From assembly GCA_963169055.1 (NCBI GenBank), contig CAUJFU010000269.1, forward strand, positions 1 to 11,863: a stretch of 11,863 nucleotides of DNA, in the 5' to 3' direction. Of this stretch, positions 7,375 to 11,863 are shown one piece after another. The stretch is from Myxococcota bacterium (GTDB taxonomy: Bacteria; Myxococcota_C; UBA6777). Position 1 is the stretch's first letter, and the number at the start of each line of letters is the position of its first letter. The notes below the pieces were generated by a model that worked only from the letters and a program-made list of their open reading frames with translations, did no database searches and was not told the DNA's origin. Both the position numbers and the translations under genes were made by a program.

Positions 7375-8151
7375 TTAAAACAGAAGGGGTGGCATAAAGC
7401 GTGCGCGTTGGATGCGCAGCGCGATGATGCGCAAGATGCTGTATTCGATGGTGCGGTTGGAGGGGACGGCTAGTGAGGGGCTTTTGGGGTCGAGCGTGTA
7501 GAAGGGGCGTTGAAGTTTGTGAGCGCGGATCTTGGCGTCGATGTGGAGAAGGGTGCGCTGTGTAGACTGGCGCAGACGGCAGCCTTGCCATGTTTTGGCC
7601 AGCGCAACGCCCCGTTGCATCGTCGTTGTAAGGGTGTCGAGGTGTTGGAAGTAGTGCTGTTGGGCGTTCGCAAAGGCTTGCTCGCTGGGATAGTTGTTGC
7701 GTTCTGGGGGAGGGGGTGGTTTGGGAGGGGAGCCATCCAGAGCCCATGCAGGGAGTCCCTTGAGGTCGATCGGTCCCGTGCTATGGCGGATTTGAAAGCG
7801 AAGGGTCACGAGATGCCCGTATTCTTGCCAGCGTGTGCCGTAGCGTTCGAAGGCAACGGGCTTGGTGTGGTAGATGTGTTGTTGGGGATCGTGCTGTTGG
7901 AGAGGGAAGTTTTGCTGCTTGATAAAGCCCTCAAGAGCCGAGACAACCGCTTGTTTTGGAACTTCAAAGCAGTAGTGGGTGCTGTAGTAAGAGGCAGGGC
8001 GGGGGCTACGGTAAAAGGCGCTTGGAGTGCTGCACCCGCAAACCGCGCACAATCCGAAGAAAGCAAACAGTGGGCGGAAAGCCGCGCAGGAAGGGCGTTT
8101 GCGAGAAAAGAAGAATCCAAAAAAGCGGTAGAAAGGACAAGAGATACGCAT
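7375..8151 (-). CDS. Predicted lipoprotein, family not recognised
   Basis: I do not recognise the family. The 258-aa product starts with a basic, Phe-rich hydrophobic segment ending in a plausible lipobox (AVCGC, with C40 as the lipidated residue and S41 after it, which would favour the outer membrane if Lol rules apply). The mature part has a polar segment around residues 55-125 (ALEGFIKQQNFPL, GTRWQEYGHLVTLRFQI), a proline-rich stretch (KPPPPPE) near 145, and a His/Gln/Arg-rich C-terminal half. The long signal region (about 39 residues) and the absence of a ribosome-binding site before the ATG at 8151 make the start less certain. It is downstream of the exported coiled-coil protein on the same strand, 92 bases apart, and could be cotranscribed. 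The unusual Pro/His/Gln content fits a gene read against the local G-rich strand. Confidence 0.68.
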   Translation of the reverse strand: MRISCPFYRFFGFFFSRKRPSCAAFRPLFAFFGLCAVCGCSTPSAFYRSPRPASYYSTHYCFEVPKQAVVSALEGFIKQQNFPLQQHDPQQHIYHTKPVAFERYGTRWQEYGHLVTLRFQIRHSTGPIDLKGLPAWALDGSPPKPPPPPERNNYPSEQAFANAQQHYFQHLDTLTTTMQRGVALAKTWQGCRLRQSTQRTLLHIDAKIRAHKLQRPFYTLDPKSPSLAVPSNRTIEYSILRIIALRIQRARFMPPLLF

Positions 8152-8176
8152 GGTTTTTGTTGTGCCGATGGAGGCT

Positions 8177-8249
8177 GGGGTTTGGGGTCGAAGATCGGGT
8201 TTGGGTGTTGGGGACTGGGATGCGAGAGCGGGGAGTTTGGGGTTTAGGG
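8177..8249 (+). other. G-run cluster with G-quadruplex potential
   Basis: On the plus strand there are nine runs of three or four G within 73 bases. GGG (8197-8199), GGG (8203-8205), GGGG (8210-8213) and GGG (8217-8219) are separated by loops of 3, 4 and 3 bases, satisfying the standard quadruplex motif. Flanking pairs of runs, including GGGGTTTGGGG, add more options. The G-rich strand is the template strand for the two flanking minus-strand genes, so the RNA would be C-rich. Folding is inferred, not shown. Confidence 0.55.
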
Positions 8250-8870
8250 TTTGTGATTGACGATGGGGGTTTTGGTGAATTCGACGCTGACGTCGACGCG
8301 GGTTTCCACGGTGTCACCGCCTTTGTCGATGGGGCCGATGGCGACGATGGAGGCTTGGCCTTTTTCGGTGGTGATGACGATGGGCTTTTGAGCGCGGATG
8401 TTCTTGTATTTTTTCATGTAAGTGAAGACACCGCAGCCGTATCCTTCGATGACAAAAGAGGCCATCACGCGGTGCCGTCCGACAGGAACTTCTTGGTCAA
8501 AGACGATCTGGCGGCCTGAGATGGCGGGTTGTTTTTTGATATCGTGAGAGAAGATCGGCTTGCCGTTGAGGGTGATCTGGACGGTGTTGACGCGGAAGGT
8601 GCAGCCGATCCGATCTTCGTAGACGATGCGCAAGCGAGGGGCGCCAAAGGAAAAATTCTTTTTGAAGATCTTTTCGCTCAGGCGTTCGGAGCGCTTAGAG
8701 AGGGCGCGCAACCGTTCTTCGATCGAGGTGATGCGCGTGCTCAGGCTGCTCAAGCGACGCTGTTGGCTACCGCTGAGGCCGTCGTTGTCTTGTGCGGTTG
8801 CAGGGAAAGCCGCCAAAAGCAGCAGCAGGGCGCTAAAAAAAGCCAAGCATCGGTGGTTTCGTGTGCGCAT
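8244..8870 (-). CDS. Exported coiled-coil/beta-domain protein, Myxococcota-type uncharacterised family
   Basis: The 208-aa product has a clear Sec signal peptide (basic MRTRNHR, hydrophobic core FFSALLLLLAAF, cleavage likely after ATA before Q27). Next is a heptad-like helical segment at about 33-66 (LSSLSTRITSIEERLRALSK), then a beta-rich domain to the end with LRIVYEDRIGC, VPVGRHRVMASFVIEGYGCG and VFTYMKKYKNIRA. Two cysteines in this domain could form a disulfide. The layout recalls small secreted proteins of Myxococcota that databases often misname dihydrolipoamide acetyltransferase; nothing here resembles a lipoyl or acyltransferase domain. That family link is from memory and moderate in confidence. 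ATG at 8870 has AAGGAG 5 bases upstream, and a good promoter lies about 60 bases upstream. It is probably periplasmic and function is unknown. Confidence 0.83.
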   Translation of the reverse strand: MRTRNHRCLAFFSALLLLLAAFPATAQDNDGLSGSQQRRLSSLSTRITSIEERLRALSKRSERLSEKIFKKNFSFGAPRLRIVYEDRIGCTFRVNTVQITLNGKPIFSHDIKKQPAISGRQIVFDQEVPVGRHRVMASFVIEGYGCGVFTYMKKYKNIRAQKPIVITTEKGQASIVAIGPIDKGGDTVETRVDVSVEFTKTPIVNHKP

Positions 8871-8907
8871 CAGTTCTCCTTGTTTTGTTCGATCCGCGTC
8901 TGTGATC

Positions 8908-8937
8908 TTGACATCAGGCCGTTTTGTGCATTATACG
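8908..8937 (+). promoter_or_regulatory. Candidate sigma-70-type promoter reading towards the small lipoprotein gene
   Basis: A perfect TTGACA (8908-8913) is followed after 18 bases by TATACG (8932-8937), or after 17 bases by TTATAC (8931-8936). Start of transcription would fall near 8944. The first good gene downstream begins at 9163, so the leader would be about 220 bases. Confidence 0.6.
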
Positions 8938-8960
8938 CTCGAATCTGCATTTTTTGCACG
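8930..8960 (-). promoter_or_regulatory. Candidate promoter for the minus-strand exported-protein gene
   Basis: On the minus strand a perfect TATAAT (8935 to 8930) is preceded by TGCAAA at 17-base spacing, a weak -35. Transcription would start near 8923, leaving a leader of roughly 53 bases before the ATG at 8870 with its strong ribosome-binding site. It shares its -10 bases with the divergent plus-strand promoter. Confidence 0.55.
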
Positions 8961-9162
8961 GTCCCAATGCCTCGCAAGAACAAACAGGCGCGAGATGTCG
9001 TGCCGTTTATACACGAGAGGCAGCCTTGGATTCAAGCGACGTGACACTTCTTTTTTTGGACCGCACTTTGTTGTGTCGGTTTTGGTGCAACAAATCGCGA
9101 GGCCATTTTTGCCTTGGTGGGTATCAAGGCCAAGTATCTTTTCTTTTTTGGAGGCTTTTTCG
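8938..9162 (+). other. Long non-coding leader upstream of the small lipoprotein gene
   Basis: No reading frame in this stretch looks like a protein with its own start signals. It contains GCCTTG (9111-9116) able to pair with CAAGGC (9125-9130) around an 8-base loop, followed by a T-rich run ending just before the GGAGG ribosome-binding site (9150-9154). The hairpin is too far from the T-run for a standard terminator. I cannot assign it to a known riboswitch class. Confidence 0.4.
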
Positions 9163-9543
9163 ATGATGCGATGGTTCAAGTTCTCTGTGTTGCTCCTGTC
9201 TGTGTTGTGGGTGGGAGCGCTCCCCGCTGGATGCTCGGTCAACCCGCAAGATTGCGTGCCCGTGACGATGTTACCCACCGTTGTTCGGGCCAAAGTCAAC
9301 CAGATCGTGACCGTCACGACGACGTTTAGCAAGTCTTGTGGCGTGGAGACGACGGCCACCTTTAGTTTTGGGGACAGCAATTCCATTCGTCCCGCAAGCC
9401 AAAACCCCGAGAAGATCGTGGTTCCCGCTGGTCAAGACACCATCAAATTCGATATCCAAGGGGTCGCTGCGGGCGAGACGTTCTTGTTCATCACCATGAA
9501 CAACATCACCCAAAAAGTCCCTGTGTCCGTCACAGCGCAATAA
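9163..9543 (+). CDS. Small predicted lipoprotein with an Ig-like beta fold
   Basis: The 126-aa product has a short basic start, a hydrophobic stretch (FSVLLLSVLWVGAL) and a lipobox-like PAGC with C24; the proline at -3 is atypical. The mature part (about 100 residues) alternates short hydrophobic and polar strands (VNQIVTVTTTF, ETTATFSFG, EKIVVPAGQDTIKFDIQGV, KVPVSVTA), which suggests one immunoglobulin-like or beta-sandwich domain. C31 and C59 could form a disulfide. I do not recognise a named family. ATG at 9163 has GGAGG 8 bases upstream; the open frame extends back to 8626 but that part is the antisense of the neighbouring gene. An intrinsic terminator follows about 115 bases after the stop. 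Its coding strand is richer in C than the genes to its left. Confidence 0.8.
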   Translation: MMRWFKFSVLLLSVLWVGALPAGCSVNPQDCVPVTMLPTVVRAKVNQIVTVTTTFSKSCGVETTATFSFGDSNSIRPASQNPEKIVVPAGQDTIKFDIQGVAAGETFLFITMNNITQKVPVSVTAQ

Positions 9544-9658
9544 ACGCAAGGGGAACGGGGGGAACATCGCAACAGGCCACGACAAAACATCGAACTGAGA
9601 CGACCCACGCTTTGGGCAAGTCACGCATCGGACGCATACGGTCAAGGACAATCATTGC

Positions 9659-9678
9659 GGCGGGGCCTCCGCCTTTTT
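9659..9678 (+). terminator. Intrinsic terminator after the small lipoprotein gene
   Basis: GGCGG (9659-9663) pairs perfectly with CCGCC (9669-9673) around GGCCT, followed by five T residues (9674-9678). It ends only 16 bases before the proposed GTG start of the next gene, so it either closes the lipoprotein transcript or acts as an attenuator for the downstream gene. Confidence 0.75.
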
Positions 9679-9694
9679 GCAGGATGGAACGACT

Positions 9695-11350
9695 GTGCAA
9701 GACGGAAGAAAGCTGATCGCTTGGCTGGAACAGCAAGGCTATTTTGAAGACGCACTCAAAGAGTGCGAGATCTTGATTGCAAAAGACCCTGAAGAAACGG
9801 AGCTTCGGGCTTTTCGAGCATCCTTGCTTGCGCGCTGTGGTCGCCCCGAAGAAGCGATCGCATCGTACGGCGAGGTCGCGATGGAATGGGCTGAAAAAGG
9901 ACAGTATTTGCGGGCGATTAGCTGCTCGAAAGCGGTGGCGTTGTTGGATTTCTCGGCTTATGAAAAACTGTCGCGTCGATTGGCGACTTTTTACAACAAG
10001 CGCTACGCAACCCCCGGGGCAACCAATCAACCCTTGCCCTTTAGCGAGATTACAGCCTCGATCCCCGTCTCTGTTCTCGGTTCTGAAGCGCTGCTCGGTG
10101 ATCAAGACAGCAGCGGTGAAATGCCGATTACATGGGTCCAACCCCCACGCCCGTCCGCGTCACAAATGGAGATGGATGCCCCGCCAAGCAGCGACGCGCT
10201 CGCCGCCCCCCCAAGCAGCGGCGAGGAACCGACCTTGTATTCGACGCTTCCAGAGCACTCCTCGGGGCCTCCGATCTCCTCGCCCTTTGAACCGATGAAC
10301 CAACCTACAGGCACATCCGCTGCTTCTTCGCTTCCAACCCAAAAGAAACGGCGAACGGGTGGTTTTGAGAAGCAGCGAACGGGTGGTTTTGAGAAGCAGC
10401 AAACAGGTGGGTTTGAGAAGCAGCGAACAGGTGGGTTTGAGAAGCAACGAACAGGTGGGTTTGAGAAGCAACAAACAGGCGAAGCGGATTCTTGGACGAC
10501 AGACGAGGTGCGCCAAAAAGAGGCATCGCGTAAAGAATCGCAAAAGCTCCCTAGCCTCTTTAGCCGCCTTGATGCCGATAGTACGGCGGCTTTGATGGAT
10601 TATCTGTTTCCGGTCGAAGCCCCGAAGGGAAAAGTTCTGATGCAGCAAGGAGAATACGGGAACGAATTCTTCTTGATCAGCGAAGGGCGGGTGGTTTTGA
10701 CGCGACGTGTGGATGGCGAAGAAGAAGTTCTCGCGGAACTCGGGCCCGGCCAATTCTTCGGTGAGATCGCGTTGCTCACACCGTTGCGGCGCACCGCGAC
10801 CGTCACTTGCCTCGAAGATTGCCAACTCTTGCGCTTGACCCGCGAAGATCTGCGCAACGTCGTTCAGTCCCACCCAAACGTCGATACTGAACTGCGGCGT
10901 TTTGTGTACCAACGATTGATTCAAAATCTCTTGCTTACGTCGCTGCTGTTTTTTGCTCTTTCGACCGAGGATCGGGTGTCTCTTGTCGAATTCTTTTCTG
11001 TTCTTGAAGGCAAATCAGGCGTTGTTTTGGTGCGCGAAGATCAACCTTCCGATGCGCTGTATTTGATTGCAGGCGGAACAGCGGAGCTTTTGAAACGCAA
11101 AGGATCGGAAGGAGAGGTCAGCGTTCAACACCTTGGGGTGGGGGACTTTTTTGGTGAGAGCGCGATCTTGGGCCGGGATAGTGCGTTGTATAGCGCCTGT
11201 CTTGCCGAAGACTGCATCTTGATCAAGTTGCGTGCAGATGACGCGGCAAAGGTCCGTCCACGCTTTCCCAAAGCCATCGAGATCGTACGCAATATCTCCG
11301 AACAACGGCGTCGAGAGATCCACGCCCTTTCTTCGATGTGGGCCATCTAG
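9695..11350 (+). CDS. TPR-like protein with octapeptide array and two cyclic-nucleotide-binding domains
   Basis: This 551-aa cytoplasmic protein has no signal peptide or membrane span. Residues about 1-105 form TPR-like helices (QGYFEDALKECEILIAKDP, RAFRASLLARCGRPEEAIASY). A Ser/Pro-rich linker (about 125-215) follows, then five copies of RTGGFEKQ or QTGGFEKQ from residue 220. CNB domain 1 (about 290-405) has an intact phosphate cassette, FFGEIALLTPLRRTATV, with E357 and R366-T367-A368, so cAMP or cGMP binding is plausible. CNB domain 2 (about 420-540) keeps FGE (E488) but has no Arg at the equivalent spacing and may not bind nucleotide. No output domain such as a DNA-binding helix-turn-helix or kinase is present, so it is probably a signalling scaffold. 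GTG at 9695 with AGGA 10 bases upstream is preferred; TTG at 9677 lies in the terminator. Confidence 0.88.
   Translation: MQDGRKLIAWLEQQGYFEDALKECEILIAKDPEETELRAFRASLLARCGRPEEAIASYGEVAMEWAEKGQYLRAISCSKAVALLDFSAYEKLSRRLATFYNKRYATPGATNQPLPFSEITASIPVSVLGSEALLGDQDSSGEMPITWVQPPRPSASQMEMDAPPSSDALAAPPSSGEEPTLYSTLPEHSSGPPISSPFEPMNQPTGTSAASSLPTQKKRRTGGFEKQRTGGFEKQQTGGFEKQRTGGFEKQRTGGFEKQQTGEADSWTTDEVRQKEASRKESQKLPSLFSRLDADSTAALMDYLFPVEAPKGKVLMQQGEYGNEFFLISEGRVVLTRRVDGEEEVLAELGPGQFFGEIALLTPLRRTATVTCLEDCQLLRLTREDLRNVVQSHPNVDTELRRFVYQRLIQNLLLTSLLFFALSTEDRVSLVEFFSVLEGKSGVVLVREDQPSDALYLIAGGTAELLKRKGSEGEVSVQHLGVGDFFGESAILGRDSALYSACLAEDCILIKLRADDAAKVRPRFPKAIEIVRNISEQRRREIHALSSMWAI
10352..10480 (+). repeat. 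24-base tandem coding repeat (RTGGFEKQ, five full copies plus a partial)
   Basis: Full units are at 10352, 10376, 10400, 10424 and 10448, each 24 bases, with a partial unit (QTG) at 10472-10480. Units 1-2 use ACG GGT GGT, while units 3-5 use ACA GGT GGG, so the array fell into two sequence subtypes before or during expansion. The first residue alternates R, R, Q, R, R, Q. The repeat keeps the reading frame, so copy-number change would alter linker length only. Confidence 0.95.
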
Positions 11351-11406
11351 GCCGAGCGCGTTGTGGCGAGGTCAGGTGCGTTGTTGTGAGGTTTTTAGGA
11401 GCGGGC

Positions 11407-11863
11407 ATGAAGAGGCGTATGGTGTTTTGGTCTTGGTGGTTGGGATGGTTGGTTGGCGTTGTGGTAATGAGTTGCAACGCCCCGCCGCCTGTGAGCCTTG
11501 CGGCCATCCGTCCTGCGAGCGCCTCCAATCAACAAGACGCGACGTTGACGATCTTGGGCGAAGGTTTTGAGAGCAGCGCAAAAGCGTGGCTGGTCGGCAA
11601 GGACGGACAGAAGATCGCTTTGGGGACGTTGCGGATCTTGACGCCACAAAAAGCCGAAGTGTTGCTTGGAAAAGGCGGACAGGCAGGGATATATGACCTG
11701 CTGTGGGAGCAAGGCGGAACGGAAAAGCGGTTGGGGGGAGCGTTTGAGATCTTGGCGGGGGCGCTGACGATCGATGTGGTCGATGTGGGGCAAGGTGACG
11801 CATTGTTGATCCGTGTATCAGGCGGAAAGAGCGTCTTGATCGATGCGGGGCGTGAAGAAGATG
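11407..11863 (+). CDS. Predicted lipoprotein with ComEC-type metallo-beta-lactamase domain (3' end beyond window)
   Basis: The first 152 residues are visible. A short Trp-rich signal (FWSWWLGWLVGVVV) ends in a lipobox, VMSC, with C23 as the lipidated residue. Residues about 30-115 look like an IPT/TIG-type beta domain (RPASASNQQDATLTILGEGF, ending GAFEIL). From residue 120 comes LTIDVVDVGQGDALLIRV followed by GGKSVLIDAG, the opening of the metallo-beta-lactamase domain seen at the C-terminus of ComEC/Rec2 and in stand-alone secreted relatives. The metal-binding HxHxDH motif lies beyond the window, so activity cannot be judged. There is no ComEC channel domain, so this is not canonical ComEC; a surface or periplasmic nuclease or phosphodiesterase is possible. 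ATG at 11407 has AGGAG 5 bases upstream, 56 bases after the CNB protein gene. Confidence 0.85.
   Translation, partial: MKRRMVFWSWWLGWLVGVVVMSCNAPPPVSLAAIRPASASNQQDATLTILGEGFESSAKAWLVGKDGQKIALGTLRILTPQKAEVLLGKGGQAGIYDLLWEQGGTEKRLGGAFEILAGALTIDVVDVGQGDALLIRVSGGKSVLIDAGREED

Noticed and set aside
7510-8247. Plus-strand frame of 245 codons opposite the predicted lipoprotein gene
   Set aside because: Starts inside the opposing gene and has no ribosome-binding site or coherent domain; the minus-strand product has a signal sequence and lipobox and looks more protein-like.
8626-9162. Upstream extension of the small lipoprotein frame
   Set aside because: It is the antisense of the exported-protein gene plus the promoter region; ATG 9163 has GGAGG and begins a proper signal sequence.
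9612-9640. Possible promoter TTGGGC-17-CATACG upstream of the CNB protein gene
   Set aside because: Both hexamers match consensus poorly and a terminator lies between it and the gene.
11358-11392. Imperfect 15-base direct repeat (GCGTTGTGGCGAGGT and GCGTTGTTGTGAGGT, 20 bases apart)
   Set aside because: Short, low-complexity G/T sequence in a G-rich strand; two copies are not enough to call an operator.
1-11863. CRISPR arrays, tRNA or rRNA genes, insertion sequences, transposase or integrase genes
   Set aside because: Looked for on both strands; no spacer-repeat pattern, no cloverleaf-like sequence and no transposase motifs were seen.

Overview
The window looks like a chromosomal segment of a Gram-negative bacterium, moderately GC-rich by eye, with heavy use of GTG and TTG as both codons and starts. 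The gene order rpsB-tsf-pyrH-frr-cdsA-rseP is the classical bacterial translation and envelope cluster. Three predicted lipoproteins, an exported protein of a type I associate with Myxococcota, and a TPR plus double cyclic-nucleotide-binding protein with a low-complexity linker suggest a Myxococcota or deltaproteobacterial-type organism. That assignment is inference; no 16S or other decisive marker is present.

Region 1 (1-2807) is the translation and nucleotide core: the C-terminal part of ribosomal protein S2, short-form EF-Ts, a very clear intrinsic terminator, then UMP kinase and ribosome recycling factor overlapping by ATGA. Region 2 (2808-5566) is envelope biogenesis: CDP-diglyceride synthase, probably with its own promoter, and an RseP-type site-2 protease carrying three PDZ repeats instead of the usual one or two. 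The two isoprenoid genes usually found in this cluster, uppS between frr and cdsA and dxr between cdsA and rseP, are both absent.

Region 3 (5567-7364) starts with about 260 bases of structured intergenic DNA: two GC-rich hairpins, a long-range stem ending in a T-run, and a 52-base tandem repeat. TsaB (tRNA t6A biosynthesis) and a NUDIX hydrolase follow.

Region 4 (7375-9543) is accessory. Two minus-strand genes encode an exported coiled-coil/beta protein and a predicted lipoprotein, with a G-run-rich spacer between them. They diverge from a small plus-strand lipoprotein across a region where promoter-like elements on the two strands share one -10 sequence. Region 5 (9544-11863) holds a terminator, a TPR/repeat/two-CNB-domain protein, and the start of a lipid-anchored protein with a ComEC-type metallo-beta-lactamase domain that runs off the end.

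The plus strand is strongly G-rich over most of the window regardless of gene direction, but this reverses over roughly 9200-11350, which may mark a rearranged or acquired block. I did not find a clearly novel multi-gene system. The strongest oddities are the three-PDZ RseP, the paired loss of isoprenoid genes from the cluster, the structured spacer upstream of tsaB, the octapeptide array in the CNB protein, and the lipid-anchored ComEC-like domain.
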